Assembly (NCBI RefSeq): GCF_013009555.1
Contig: NZ_CP046176.1
Coordinates: 1,643,501-1,707,500, forward strand
Source of the DNA: Phocaeicola dorei
GTDB taxonomy: Bacteria > Bacteroidota > Bacteroidia > Bacteroidales > Bacteroidaceae
DNA: 64,000 bases
Reading direction: 5' to 3'
Shown one piece after another: positions 1 to 9,630 of the stretch. The notes under the pieces are model-generated. The model saw nothing but the letters and a program-made list of their open reading frames with translations. It did not search any database and had not been told where the DNA came from. Numbering within the stretch: position 1 is the stretch's first letter; every line of letters starts with the position of its first letter. The position numbers and the translations under genes are program-made.

Positions 1-12
1 ATTTAGAATAAG

Positions 13-1815
13 ATGAAGAATCAGTTACGCAGTTCGTTTAGCACACAGGGTCGCCGTATGGCAGGAGCGAGAGCTTTATGGGTGGCTAACGGCATGAAAA
101 AAGAAATGATGGGCAAGCCCATTATAGCCATAGTAAATTCGTTTACACAGTTTGTTCCGGGACATACCCATCTGCATGAAATAGGTCAGCAGGTGAAAGT
201 TGAGATTGAAAAACTGGGATGTTTTGCAGCAGAATTCAATACGATTGCCATTGATGACGGAATAGCTATGGGACACGATGGTATGCTGTATTCACTGCCC
301 AGTCGTGATATCATTGCCGACAGCGTGGAATATATGGTGAATGCTCACAAGGCGGATGCAATGGTGTGTATCAGTAATTGTGACAAAATCACTCCAGGTA
401 TGCTGATGGCTGCCATGCGACTGAACATACCGGCTGTTTTTGTATCGGGTGGTCCTATGGAAGCGGGAGAATGGAATAACCAGCATCTTGATTTGATAGA
501 CGCCATGATTAAATCTGCTGATGCATCGGTCAGCGATGAGGATGTGGCTCAAATTGAAAATAATGCGTGTCCTGGCTGTGGTTGCTGTTCGGGTATGTTT
601 ACGGCTAATTCCATGAATTGCCTCAATGAGGCTATTGGTCTGGGGCTTCCGGGGAATGGCACTATTTTGGCGACTCATGCCAACCGTACTCAGTTGTTTA
701 AAGATGCGGCTGCTCTGATAGTGAAGAATGCTTATAAATATTATGAGGAGGGAGATGACAGCGTGTTACCACGCAACATTGCTACTCGTGACGCTTTTCT
801 GAATGCCATGACATTGGATATTGCAATGGGTGGTTCTACCAATACTGTGCTCCATCTTTTAGCTATCGCCCACGAGGCGGAAGTAGATTTCAAGATGGAT
901 GATATTGATATGCTTTCACGCCATGTGCCTTGTTTGTGTAAAGTAGCTCCGAATACACAGAAATATCATATCCAGGATGTGAACCGTGCCGGTGGTATCC
1001 TTAATATATTGGGAGAATTATCCAAGGGTGGTTTGCTGAAAACTGATGTGAAACGAGTGGACGGCCTGACATTGGCGGAAGCTGTCGAAAAATATAATAT
1101 ATGTAAGAAAGAAGTGGATACTGAAGCAAAACGTATTTATTCAAGTGCTCCGGGAAACAAATTCAATATAAAGTTAGGTTCTCAGAATGCTGTTTATAAA
1201 GAACTGGATACAGATCGTGCCAATGGTTGTATCCGCGATTTGCAACATGCCTATAGTAAAGATGGGGGTTTGGCCGTTTTGAAAGGGAACATTGCACAGG
1301 ATGGTTGCGTAGTGAAAACGGCCGGAGTGGATGAAAGTATTTGGAAATTCTCGGGGCCTGCCAAGGTGTTTGATTCGCAGGATGCTGCTTGTGAAGGTAT
1401 TTTAGGAGGAAAAGTAGTCAGCGGAGATGTTGTTGTTATCACTCATGAAGGTCCGAAAGGTGGTCCCGGTATGCAGGAAATGCTTTATCCTACTTCTTAT
1501 ATCAAATCCAAGCATTTAGGAAAAGAATGTGCTTTGATTACCGACGGACGTTTTAGTGGAGGAACTTCGGGATTAAGCATCGGGCATATTTCTCCCGAAG
1601 CTGCAGCGGGTGGTAATATCGGAAAAATAGTGGATGGTGATATAATTGAAATCGATATTCCGAATCGCAGTATCAATGTGAAACTGAGTGACGAAGAATT
1701 GGCCGCCCGACCGATGACACCGGTGACCCGTGACCGTAAAGTTCCTAAAAGCTTGAAGGCATACGCTAGTATGGTAAGTTCTGCAGATAAAGGAGGAGTG
1801 AGAATCATTGACTAA
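13..1815 (+). CDS. ilvD: Dihydroxy-acid dehydratase
   Basis: This 600-residue enzyme dehydrates 2,3-dihydroxy-isovalerate and -methylvalerate to the 2-keto acids in valine and isoleucine synthesis, in the cytoplasm. It is full length for the IlvD/Edd family. The iron-sulfur and metal-site motifs are visible: CDK at residues 123-125 and the cysteine-rich stretch CPGCGCC at 186-192. The C-terminal part carries the usual GPKGGPGM and [10 protein letters not shown] motifs. It is the first visible gene of the ilvD-B-N-thioesterase-ilvC cluster; its promoter lies before the window. The start at 13 follows an A-rich stretch. Identification is firm from sequence conservation. Confidence 0.97.
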   Translation: MKNQLRSSFSTQGRRMAGARALWVANGMKKEMMGKPIIAIVNSFTQFVPGHTHLHEIGQQVKVEIEKLGCFAAEFNTIAIDDGIAMGHDGMLYSLPSRDIIADSVEYMVNAHKADAMVCISNCDKITPGMLMAAMRLNIPAVFVSGGPMEAGEWNNQHLDLIDAMIKSADASVSDEDVAQIENNACPGCGCCSGMFTANSMNCLNEAIGLGLPGNGTILATHANRTQLFKDAAALIVKNAYKYYEEGDDSVLPRNIATRDAFLNAMTLDIAMGGSTNTVLHLLAIAHEAEVDFKMDDIDMLSRHVPCLCKVAPNTQKYHIQDVNRAGGILNILGELSKGGLLKTDVKRVDGLTLAEAVEKYNICKKEVDTEAKRIYSSAPGNKFNIKLGSQNAVYKELDTDRANGCIRDLQHAYSKDGGLAVLKGNIAQDGCVVKTAGVDESIWKFSGPAKVFDSQDAACEGILGGKVVSGDVVVITHEGPKGGPGMQEMLYPTSYIKSKHLGKECALITDGRFSGGTSGLSIGHISPEAAAGGNIGKIVDGDIIEIDIPNRSINVKLSDEELAARPMTPVTRDRKVPKSLKAYASMVSSADKGGVRIID

Positions 1816-1828
1816 ATTAGAAATTAAA

Positions 1829-1901
1829 AATTGAGAATAAAAAAAATAGATTTGTTGTCATTGGTCGATTGTACGGCATCGTATTTTTTTGATTCTCAAT
1901 T
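1829..1901 (+). promoter_or_regulatory. Long hairpin between ilvD and ilvB
   Basis: Arms 1829-1848 and 1882-1901 pair at 19 of 20 positions (left arm begins AATTGAGAAT), separated by a 33-base loop. The 3' arm has seven T residues within it rather than after it. It sits in the 101-base ilvD-ilvB gap and could be an attenuator, a processing site or a partial terminator; its role is inferred only. Confidence 0.45.
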
Positions 1902-1916
1902 CTCAACTAAACAATT

Positions 1917-3614
1917 ATGGCAAAAGAAAAGATAACAGGAGCAGAGGCGATGATGCGTTCTTTGGAGTATCAAGGAGTGAAAACTCTTTTCGGATATCCC
2001 GGAGGTTCTATCATGCCTACTTTTGATGCTTTATATCATCATAGAAATACATTGAACCATATATTGGTCCGTCATGAACAAGGAGCTGCCCATGCAGCAC
2101 AGGGATTTGCCCGCGTATCCGGTGAGGTTGGTGTCTGTTTGGTGACTAGCGGGCCCGGTGCGACAAATACCATTACTGGCATTGCCGATGCTATGATTGA
2201 CAGCACGCCTATCGTGGTGATTGCCGGGCAGGTAGGAGCTTCCTTTTTAGGTACGGATGCTTTTCAGGAAGTGGATCTGGTGGGCATCACTCAGCCTATT
2301 ACCAAATGGAGTTACCAAATTCGTCGTGCGGAAGATGTAGCTTGGGCTGTAGCCCGTGCTTTCTATATAGCTAAAAGCGGACGTCCCGGTCCTGTCGTTT
2401 TGGACTTTGCCAAGAATGCACAAGTGGAGATGGTGGATTATGAACCGATGAAGCTTGATTTTATCCGTAGTTATGATCCAGAACCTAATCCTGATAAGGA
2501 ATCTCTTCAGGAGGCTGCCGAATTGATAAACAATGCTCAAAGGCCATTAGTGTTGGTAGGACAGGGGGTAGAGTTAGGTAATGCGCAAGATGAGTTACGT
2601 GCATTTATAGAAAAAGCCGATATGCCTTGTGGCTGTACTTTGCTGGGACTTTCGGCTATACCAACTTCGCATCCTTTAAACAAAGGAATGTTAGGTATGC
2701 ATGGAAATCTGGGGCCCAATGTCAAAACTAATGAATGTGATGTGTTGATTGCTGTAGGTATGCGCTTTGACGATCGTGTAACTGGAAAATTAGATACATA
2801 TGCTAAACAGGCAAAGGTGATTCATTTGGATATTGACCATTCTGAAATAGATAAGAATGTAAAAGTGGATGTACCCGTATTAGGTAATTGTAAATATACG
2901 CTAGCTATGCTGACGCAACTTATCCGGAAGAATGAACATTCCGAATGGATTGATAGCTTTACTGAATATGAAAAGACGGAATATGAACATGTTATCAGTA
3001 AAGAAATTCATCCTGTTGACGGGGCGTTGAATATGGGTGAAGTGGTGCGTGCGGTAAGTGAGGCTTCGAACAACGAGGCTGTATTGGTGACAGATGTAGG
3101 ACAGAACCAAATGATGGCTGCTCGTTATTTTAAATACAGTAAGAACCGTAGCATTGTAACTTCGGGTGGATTGGGAACGATGGGATTCGGTCTTCCCGCT
3201 GCTATAGGCGCTACTTTCGGTCGCCCGGATCGTACTGTATGCGTATTTATGGGGGATGGCGGTTTGCAGATGAATATTCAAGAATTGGGAACTATCATGG
3301 AGCAAAAAGCACCGGTAAAGATTATTTTATTGAACAATAACTATTTGGGTAATGTTCGTCAATGGCAAGCTATGTTTTTTGGTCATCGTTATTCATTTAC
3401 TCCGATGTTGAATCCGGATTATATGAAGATTGCCGAGGCATATGAGATTCCTGCCCGCCGTGTTATGAAGCGTGAGGAATTGCAGGCTGCTATCCATGAA
3501 ATGTTGACTACTGACGGGCCATTCCTGCTGGAAGCTTGTGTGATAGAAGAGGGAAATGTGTTGCCGATGACACCTCCGGGAGGCTCGGTGAATCAGATGT
3601 TACTGGAATGCTAA
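1917..3614 (+). CDS. ilvB: Acetolactate synthase large (catalytic) subunit
   Basis: This 565-residue thiamine-diphosphate enzyme condenses pyruvate with pyruvate or 2-ketobutyrate, the first committed step of branched-chain amino acid synthesis. The N-terminal TPP domain holds the catalytic glutamate in VRHEQGAAHAA (around residue 53). A central domain follows, and the C-terminal domain has the TPP/magnesium motif, from GDGGLQMN to LLNNNYLG, near residues 446-475. Length matches the family. It is followed after 10 bases by ilvN, its regulatory partner, so the two are almost certainly co-translated. The symbol is used generically; ilvI or ilvG would be equally valid names. Confidence 0.96.
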   Translation: MAKEKITGAEAMMRSLEYQGVKTLFGYPGGSIMPTFDALYHHRNTLNHILVRHEQGAAHAAQGFARVSGEVGVCLVTSGPGATNTITGIADAMIDSTPIVVIAGQVGASFLGTDAFQEVDLVGITQPITKWSYQIRRAEDVAWAVARAFYIAKSGRPGPVVLDFAKNAQVEMVDYEPMKLDFIRSYDPEPNPDKESLQEAAELINNAQRPLVLVGQGVELGNAQDELRAFIEKADMPCGCTLLGLSAIPTSHPLNKGMLGMHGNLGPNVKTNECDVLIAVGMRFDDRVTGKLDTYAKQAKVIHLDIDHSEIDKNVKVDVPVLGNCKYTLAMLTQLIRKNEHSEWIDSFTEYEKTEYEHVISKEIHPVDGALNMGEVVRAVSEASNNEAVLVTDVGQNQMMAARYFKYSKNRSIVTSGGLGTMGFGLPAAIGATFGRPDRTVCVFMGDGGLQMNIQELGTIMEQKAPVKIILLNNNYLGNVRQWQAMFFGHRYSFTPMLNPDYMKIAEAYEIPARRVMKREELQAAIHEMLTTDGPFLLEACVIEEGNVLPMTPPGGSVNQMLLEC

Positions 3615-3624
3615 TTTAATAATT

Positions 3625-4179
3625 ATGGACAAGACATTATATACATTAATCGTTCATTCAGAAAATATCGCCGGTTTGCTGAACCAGATTACGGCAGTGT
3701 TTACTCGCCGCCAAATTAATATCGAAAGTCTTAATGTTTCTGCATCTTCCATCAAGGGGGTGCATAAATATACTATTACTGCTTGGACCACCCAGGATGT
3801 GATAGAAAAAGTGGTGAAGCAGATTGAAAAGAAAATAGATGTTTTGCAGGCACATTATTTTACTGATAGTGAGATTTATCAGCATGAGATTGCTTTGTAC
3901 AAGGTTTCTACTCCTGAATTTCAGGAGAATCCTATGGCATCTAAAGTTATCCGCCGTTATAGTGCCCGCATTGTAGAAGTGAATCCGGTTTTCTCTATTG
4001 TTGAAAAGAATGGGATGAGTGAGGAAATTACTGCTCTTTATGAGGAGTTGCGCGGATTGGGATGTGTGTTGCAGTTTGTCCGTTCGGGACGTGTGGCCAT
4101 TACTACCAGCTGTTTCGAGCGTGTGAACGAATATCTGACCCAACGCGAGGAAAAGTATCGCCAGCAAAAAACAGAATAA
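3625..4179 (+). CDS. ilvN: Acetolactate synthase small (regulatory) subunit
   Basis: This 184-residue regulatory subunit gives acetolactate synthase its feedback sensitivity to valine. An N-terminal ACT domain (about residues 4-78) begins YTLIVHSENIAGLLNQI and contains the ligand-site-type motif RRQINIESLNVS. The C-terminal half matches the ALS small-subunit C-terminal domain. It lies 10 bases after ilvB, and its stop codon overlaps the start of the next gene (TAATG), which suggests translational coupling to the thioesterase. Confidence 0.95.
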   Translation: MDKTLYTLIVHSENIAGLLNQITAVFTRRQINIESLNVSASSIKGVHKYTITAWTTQDVIEKVVKQIEKKIDVLQAHYFTDSEIYQHEIALYKVSTPEFQENPMASKVIRRYSARIVEVNPVFSIVEKNGMSEEITALYEELRGLGCVLQFVRSGRVAITTSCFERVNEYLTQREEKYRQQKTE

Positions 4180-4922
4180 TGATGAGTGAGAATAAAGTAG
4201 GAACATACAGATTTGTGGCAGAACCCTTTCACTGTGATTTCAGTGGAAAGTTGACCATGAGTGTGTTGGGTAATCATTTACTGAATTGTGCCGGCTTTCA
4301 TGCTGCCGACCGGGGTTTCGGAATTGCTACGCTCAATGAGAATCATTATACATGGGTACTTTCCCGTTTAGCTGTAGAGTTAGAGAATATGCCCTGTCAA
4401 TATGAGGGTTTCAGTATTCAGACATGGGTAGAGAATGTTTATCGTCTTTTTACAGACCGTAATTTTGCAATTTTGGACAAGGAAGGAAAGACTGTCGGAT
4501 ACGCCCGTTCTGTATGGGCGATGATCAGTATGGAAACTCGCAAACCTGCTGACCTGCTTACGCTTCACGGAGGTAGTATCATTGATTATGTATGCGATAA
4601 GAAATGTCCTATAAGCAAGCCCGGTCGTATTAAGGTGACAGAGAAAGCTCCGGTTTCTGAATACCAGACCAGATATAGCGATATTGATATTAATGGTCAT
4701 GTGAACAGTATTAAGTATATAGAACATATTCTCGATTTGTTTCCTATAGAGTTTTTTAAAGAGAAACGGATTAAACGTTTTGAGATGGCTTATGTAGCTG
4801 AGAGTTATTATGGTGATATATTGAGTTTCTACCGCGAGGAAGTGGAGGAGAAAGAATATGATATAGAGGTGAAGAAGAATGGCACAGATGTTGTCGTTCG
4901 TAGTAAGGTGATATTTATTTAG
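4179..4922 (+). CDS. Acyl-ACP thioesterase (FatA/FatB type)
   Basis: This 247-residue protein is a double hot-dog thioesterase predicted to release fatty acids from acyl carrier protein. The second hot-dog has the family signature RYSDIDINGHVNSIKYIEHI; the first spans about residues 8-135. Two adjacent ATGs exist (4179 and 4182); the first overlaps the ilvN stop. An upstream in-frame extension to 4062 would lie wholly inside ilvN and is rejected. Its place between ilvN and ilvC is notable, because branched keto acids are also primers for branched fatty acids. That metabolic link is inference; chain-length preference cannot be read from sequence. Confidence 0.9.
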   Translation: MMSENKVGTYRFVAEPFHCDFSGKLTMSVLGNHLLNCAGFHAADRGFGIATLNENHYTWVLSRLAVELENMPCQYEGFSIQTWVENVYRLFTDRNFAILDKEGKTVGYARSVWAMISMETRKPADLLTLHGGSIIDYVCDKKCPISKPGRIKVTEKAPVSEYQTRYSDIDINGHVNSIKYIEHILDLFPIEFFKEKRIKRFEMAYVAESYYGDILSFYREEVEEKEYDIEVKKNGTDVVVRSKVIFI

Positions 4923-4956
4923 AATCTAATTTTTAATTTTTAATTTATAATTTAAA

Positions 4957-6000
4957 ATGGCACAATTGAATTTTGGCGGCGTTACAGAAACTGTAGTTAT
5001 CCGCGATGAATTTCCTTTGGAAAAAGCACGTGAAGTATTGAAAGATGAAACAATCGCTGTGATCGGGTATGGTGTACAGGGACCGGGGCAGTCTTTGAAT
5101 CTCCGGGACAATGGTTTCAATGTAATTGTTGGTCAGCGTCCGGGAAAAACATATGAAAAAGCAGTTGCTGACGGATGGGTTCCGGGTGAAACTCTGTTTG
5201 GTATTGAAGAGGCTTGTCAGAAAGCGACTATCGTAATGTGTCTGTTATCTGATGCAGCTGTTATGTCTGTATGGCCGACTATCAAACCTTACTTGACCCA
5301 AGGCAAGGCACTTTATTTCTCTCATGGCTTTGCCATTACTTGGAGTGACCGTACAGGGGTAGTTCCTCCTACTGATATTGATGTGATCATGGTAGCTCCT
5401 AAAGGTTCGGGTACTTCACTGCGTACCATGTTCTTGGAAGGTCGTGGCTTGAACTCTTCATACGCTATCTATCAGGATGTAACCGGTAAGGCTTATGAAC
5501 GTACTATTGCATTGGGTATTGGTATCGGTTCAGGCTATTTATTCGAAACGACTTTCCAGCGTGAAGCAACTTCTGACCTGACAGGTGAACGCGGTTCTTT
5601 AATGGGGGCTATCCAAGGATTGTTGTTGGCTCAGTATGAAGTATTGCGTGAAAACGGACATAGTCCTTCTGAAGCATTTAATGAAACTGTAGAAGAATTA
5701 ACCCAGTCATTGATGCCTTTGTTTGCTAAGAATGGTATGGACTGGATGTATGCTAACTGCTCTACCACTGCTCAGCGCGGTGCATTGGATTGGATGACCC
5801 CATTTCACGATGCTATCAAACCCGTAGTTGAAAAGTTATATCACAGTGTGAAGACTGGCAACGAGGCTCAGATTTCTATCGATTCTAACTCTAAACCCGA
5901 TTATCGTGAAAAATTGGAAGAAGAATTGAAGGCATTGCGTGAAAGCGAAATGTGGCAGACTGCTGTAACCGTACGTAAACTTCGTCCTGAAAATAATTAA
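4957..6000 (+). CDS. ilvC: Ketol-acid reductoisomerase
   Basis: This 347-residue enzyme isomerises and reduces acetolactate or acetohydroxybutyrate, the second step of valine/isoleucine synthesis. The N-terminal Rossmann domain has IGYGVQGPGQSLNLRDNG (about residues 30-47), and the cofactor-selecting loop reads GQRPGKTYEKA. Whether it prefers NADH or NADPH is not decided here. The C-terminal knotted domain includes the DLTGERGSLMGAI motif, which supplies metal-binding acidic residues. It is the last gene of the ilv cluster and is followed by a clear hairpin terminator. Confidence 0.96.
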   Translation: MAQLNFGGVTETVVIRDEFPLEKAREVLKDETIAVIGYGVQGPGQSLNLRDNGFNVIVGQRPGKTYEKAVADGWVPGETLFGIEEACQKATIVMCLLSDAAVMSVWPTIKPYLTQGKALYFSHGFAITWSDRTGVVPPTDIDVIMVAPKGSGTSLRTMFLEGRGLNSSYAIYQDVTGKAYERTIALGIGIGSGYLFETTFQREATSDLTGERGSLMGAIQGLLLAQYEVLRENGHSPSEAFNETVEELTQSLMPLFAKNGMDWMYANCSTTAQRGALDWMTPFHDAIKPVVEKLYHSVKTGNEAQISIDSNSKPDYREKLEEELKALRESEMWQTAVTVRKLRPENN

Positions 6001-6018
6001 TAGTTAGTATTTAATGTA

Positions 6019-6052
6019 GAAAGCGGGGATGCGATGAGGTATCTCCGCTTTC
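6019..6052 (+). terminator. Terminator of the ilv operon
   Basis: Arms 6019-6030 and 6041-6052 form a 12-bp stem (GAAAGCGGGGAT / ATCTCCGCTTTC, one G-U pair) with a 10-base loop, followed by TTTT. It lies 18 bases after the ilvC stop. Confidence 0.8.
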
Positions 6053-6127
6053 TTTTATATATATTAATGTTAGTGGTGTTGTTTATATCATGTGTAGTCG
6101 CTAATTTTGTGAAAACTTGACTTAGGC

Positions 6128-7213
6128 ATGAATAATAGATTATCACTTTTATTAATAGGGTGCATATTTCCCTTTCTATCTTTTTATGCACAAAAGAACA
6201 TGAATCTCCCGCCATATTATCCTACAGTAAAAGGTATTACGGATTATGCTGTGTGGCAGCTCGTATATCCGGATTCTTTATTAAGGGCCAATATTGCAGG
6301 TGAAGCTGTGTGTACGCTCCGCATTGATAGTTTGGGGACTGTCCGTTGTAAATATATTGAAGCCACTCACCCCTTGTTTGCTAAGGCGGCCGAAGATGTG
6401 ATTGAGGGTATGCGTGAATGGCAGCCTGCAAAGAAAGCGGGTAGAGATATAGATACTACTATCGTCTTTCATATTCCTTTTAATCCTGATGTTTACAGTG
6501 ACCGCATTTGGCGGCAGCAGCAAGTTCTGGAATCTTGCAGAGGACAACTTGTCGATTCCATGCCTGTCTTTCCTGATGATATTCGTAGTCTTGTTATGGG
6601 AAATATGAGTTGGCCTGACGATAAAGTGGATAAAGCCGTCGCTATTTGCCGTTTTACGGTAAATGAAAAAGGAGAAATTGTGGATATCCGTGTGATAAAA
6701 GGTACTCATCCGGCTTTTGATAAAGAGTCCATACGTATTCTTTCTAATTTTCCCCGGTTGATTCCTGCTATGAAAAACAGAAAATCTGTGCCATATGATT
6801 ATTTTTTAACTATGCGTTTTTGGAAAGAGGATCTGGAGCATTATTTATTATATAGGGAATGCGCACAGGAAGATTTGGAAAAGATCACTTGGGAGCCTTA
6901 TAGATACTCTTCTTATCCCGGTGGTACTGTTGCTTTGACGCAATTTATTAATTCTCATCTGAAAATTACTCCCGAAATGAAGGCTACGGGAAAGCAGGGA
7001 CGGGTGATTTATAGTTTCAATGTGGATATAGATGGTTCAATGAAAGATTTTCAGTTGGTGAGAGGACTTGATCCATTAATGGATGCCGAAGCATTGCGGG
7101 TACTTCAATTAGTGAATGAAAGATGGAGTACGGGGTATTATTTCAATTCAAAGAAATGGTATCGGGAGTTTTATGTGAATCAATTCACCATTCCAATTAT
7201 TTTTAGTTGGTAG
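6128..7213 (+). CDS. Secreted protein with three TonB-C-like repeats
   Basis: This 361-residue protein starts with a signal peptide (hydrophobic residues about 4-20, then YAQ) and appears to lack the N-terminal anchor and proline-rich spacer of a true TonB. Three segments resemble the TonB C-terminal fold: about residues 50-118, 155-235 and 270-361. Each carries a G-x-V/I strand followed by a segment ending in a G-x-H/L-P-x-x-D/A-like turn, for example GTHPAFDKESIR and GLDPLMDAEALR. It probably sits in the periplasm. Its function is unknown; a role in TonB-type energy transduction or in protein binding is inference. It is not obviously tied to the ilv operon because a terminator separates them. 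Confidence 0.7.
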   Translation: MNNRLSLLLIGCIFPFLSFYAQKNMNLPPYYPTVKGITDYAVWQLVYPDSLLRANIAGEAVCTLRIDSLGTVRCKYIEATHPLFAKAAEDVIEGMREWQPAKKAGRDIDTTIVFHIPFNPDVYSDRIWRQQQVLESCRGQLVDSMPVFPDDIRSLVMGNMSWPDDKVDKAVAICRFTVNEKGEIVDIRVIKGTHPAFDKESIRILSNFPRLIPAMKNRKSVPYDYFLTMRFWKEDLEHYLLYRECAQEDLEKITWEPYRYSSYPGGTVALTQFINSHLKITPEMKATGKQGRVIYSFNVDIDGSMKDFQLVRGLDPLMDAEALRVLQLVNERWSTGYYFNSKKWYREFYVNQFTIPIIFSW

Positions 7214-7218
7214 TGGTG

Positions 7219-7249
7219 GCAGAGGGCAGATACGCGGACTGCCCTCTGC
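7219..7249. terminator. Bidirectional terminator
   Basis: A perfect 11-bp stem (GCAGAGGGCAG, 7219-7229; its complement, 7239-7249) with a 9-base loop sits between the converging genes ending at 7213 and 7307. Confidence 0.7.
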
Positions 7250-7306
7250 GAAAATGATAGCATTATTAAAAGTGGATGAAATTTATTAGGTAGGATTCAT
7301 GCTGTT

Positions 7307-8521
7307 TCATAATAGCGGGATGATTGTGATATAAATACCTGTAATAATTGCTGAAGTAATAACTCCCGATATATTGGCTCCTAGTGCATCTCCTAGGATA
7401 AATGAATCAGGATTGTCTTTACTGACAATCTTTTGTGCCACTTTGGCAGTAGTTGGTACGCAGCTTACAGCAGCAATGCCAATGACTGGATTATAATTTC
7501 CTTTCTTGATATAGTACATGATATATCCGCCTAAAATACCTCCGATACCTGATAGTAACAATGCCAACATACCTAGTATCAGCAATTTTAAGATTTTAGG
7601 ATCTAGTAGCAGATGAGCGTCGCAAAGCACTCCTAATAATAATCCCAGCATAAAAGTAGAACCGTAAAGCAATGGACCGCTGACAAAATCATAAATATGT
7701 TTCATCCCTGATTCACGTACAGCCACTCCTAGAAATAGAGAGAAAAACAGGGGAGAGGCCACTGGAAAAAGGAAGCAGAGTACAGCGCAGAGTACCGCTG
7801 CGAAAGCAAGCTTTACCTTGGCATCGTAATTCTTCGGCGCTTTCTTTACGGTCATTTTGATGGAACGGAAACGTTTGGGAATCAGTAATTTAACCAAATA
7901 GGGATAACCGCCGTAAGTCAATCCTAAATAGAGATAAGCTACCACGGTAATCGGTACAAACAAATGCTTGGCTAATGCCAATGAAGTGAACAGTACCATC
8001 GGACCATCTGCACCTCCTACCATGGCTACAGAAGCACTCTCTTGTGCCGATAAGCCAAGTGCATTGGCAATTGGCAATGTGAGAAAGGTTCCTAGTTCTC
8101 CGCAAAGTGCCAGAAACAAACTAGCAAAAGGTTTTTGTAGCAGGAAACCTACATCTAGCAAGGTTCCGATTCCCATGAAGACGAAACAAGCGATGAGTCC
8201 ATTACTGAATGTGAGGGTGTAAACCGGTTGCAGAAAATCTATTTGCATGGTATTCATCAATTCGTCTGTATCCGAGAGCATGGGATCAAGAAAAAGATTG
8301 CCTAGATTTCCATCCGGCATGATTAATGTTCCACAATTGATGGCTATCATACCGAGTCCCATTGGAATCATGACCATGGGTTCCAATATTCCTTTCCAAC
8401 CTAGATAAATGAGTAGAAATCCCAAAAGAATTAAAAAAACGCGCGCACAGGCAAGGAACCAACCGCTTTCTATCATTGTACCAATGCCTTGGAAAAGTAT
8501 TCCAAAATCTATATTTTCCAT
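7307..8521 (-). CDS. Sodium-translocating decarboxylase beta subunit (OadB/GcdB/MmdB family)
   Basis: This 404-residue integral membrane protein has about nine or more hydrophobic segments. It belongs to the family that couples decarboxylation of a biotin-bound carboxyl group to sodium export. The hallmark VGGADGPMVLF places the essential aspartate at residue 172. The N-terminal helix region and conserved C-terminal stretch ISGVITSAIITGIY fit the family. The gene 5' to it is a probable gamma-like subunit. No alpha (carboxyltransferase) or biotin-carrier gene is in the window, so the substrate (oxaloacetate, methylmalonyl-CoA or glutaconyl-CoA) cannot be assigned from context. Confidence 0.9.
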   Translation of the reverse strand: MENIDFGILFQGIGTMIESGWFLACARVFLILLGFLLIYLGWKGILEPMVMIPMGLGMIAINCGTLIMPDGNLGNLFLDPMLSDTDELMNTMQIDFLQPVYTLTFSNGLIACFVFMGIGTLLDVGFLLQKPFASLFLALCGELGTFLTLPIANALGLSAQESASVAMVGGADGPMVLFTSLALAKHLFVPITVVAYLYLGLTYGGYPYLVKLLIPKRFRSIKMTVKKAPKNYDAKVKLAFAAVLCAVLCFLFPVASPLFFSLFLGVAVRESGMKHIYDFVSGPLLYGSTFMLGLLLGVLCDAHLLLDPKILKLLILGMLALLLSGIGGILGGYIMYYIKKGNYNPVIGIAAVSCVPTTAKVAQKIVSKDNPDSFILGDALGANISGVITSAIITGIYITIIPLL

Positions 8522-8542
8522 ATCTAATTGTTGATTTTCAGG

Positions 8543-8986
8543 TTATTTATTCATTGAAAGATTCTTTTTCACATGAGTGCTTTTTTGTTGCTGATTATGC
8601 ATTTCCTCCCGTTTCTTAAGGTAGATCATCTTTGTGTCCGGATAGTAATAATCTATCAGATTTAATTGGGATGCTCCATGACTGACACCATGGTAGTAAC
8701 CACCTTCCTGTTTTCCTCTCAGATCGCTGTTCATTCCTCGGTTCCAGTTTTCACGGCTGTCTCCTAGAGCTTCCATCTCTTCTGGAGAATTATTCCATAC
8801 TAATTGGATAAAACGGGCACGTGCTTTTTTGATTTTTCTTAAACGTTGAAGTTCCAATAGGTGGGAGCTATAGAAATCCATAGAATCTGCTGCCAGCGCT
8901 ATTCCTTTAATAATAGCAGCGACAAAAAAACCGATGAGGAAAGTAAGCCCCATCATGGCCAATGTGGATAAAAATAAGTGTAGCAT
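8543..8986 (-). CDS. Probable OadG-like (gamma) membrane subunit
   Basis: This 147-residue protein has one N-terminal membrane helix (about residues 5-30, LSTLAMMGLTFLIGFFVAAI) followed by a charged cytoplasmic tail. That is the layout of decarboxylase gamma subunits, though it is longer than usual. It lies 21 bases upstream of the beta-subunit gene on the same strand. The start at 8986 is preferred because an in-frame extension to 9049 adds an unlikely leader. The assignment rests on topology and neighbourhood rather than on a recognised motif. Confidence 0.6.
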   Translation of the reverse strand: MLHLFLSTLAMMGLTFLIGFFVAAIIKGIALAADSMDFYSSHLLELQRLRKIKKARARFIQLVWNNSPEEMEALGDSRENWNRGMNSDLRGKQEGGYYHGVSHGASQLNLIDYYYPDTKMIYLKKREEMHNQQQKSTHVKKNLSMNK

Positions 8987-9140
8987 TATAATATAAATGT
9001 GATTTAGTAGGTAAAATAGTATTAAATTCCGAGTTATAGTGATATTCACATCGTAGTGTCACACATATATGTATACACGCCGATAGAATAATTTCAATCC
9101 GGAATAATAATGATCAAGAATAAGTAAGAGGAAATAGCTG

Positions 9141-9530
9141 CTAAATCAAAATATGTCCTAATGTGTAAATGAAGTATTTACACGAGGATTTTACATAATT
9201 AATGCTAGGATATAGGCTATTAAATTTTTGTTCAGGTAGAAGAATACGGTAATGGCAAAGTACTTTGATTGTAGATAAGGGTTTTGATGTTTTGGTAAAC
9301 ATCGGAGTACGTAAAGTGAAACATAAAAGATTTACTTCGGATAGTTTCACATTAGGAGCGTCATATCGTTTTTCTGTAGATAATTGGCGATAGGAATTCG
9401 TATCATCCGAAAGCATGGATATAGAAGATATGACTTCTGGCGGGCATTCGCGGATAATTCCTCCTTTATTTGTACTATTAAAGCTACATAACAAAAGGAT
9501 ACACGTACATATAGCAATAAAATACTTCAT
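9141..9530 (-). CDS. Unrecognised small exported protein
   Basis: This 129-residue reading frame begins with a basic residue and a hydrophobic stretch (KYFIAICTCILLLCSF), so it is predicted to be exported or lipid-anchored through a cysteine in that stretch. The rest has no motif I recognise. An upstream in-frame start at 9548 adds six residues. No clear ribosome-binding site or homologous neighbour supports it, so it may be a lineage-specific gene or a non-coding open frame. Confidence 0.4.
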   Translation of the reverse strand: MKYFIAICTCILLLCSFNSTNKGGIIRECPPEVISSISMLSDDTNSYRQLSTEKRYDAPNVKLSEVNLLCFTLRTPMFTKTSKPLSTIKVLCHYRILLPEQKFNSLYPSINYVKSSCKYFIYTLGHILI

Positions 9531-9630
9531 AATTACTGTTGCAAACATAATGATAAAAATGGGAATACGGAACGTAAACGAATAGATTTTATAAATTATT
9601 TCATCTTTAATTTTTGCGAAAATAGGAATA

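Noticed and set aside
1497..1808. 103-codon minus-strand frame within ilvD
   Set aside because: It is antisense to a firmly identified enzyme.
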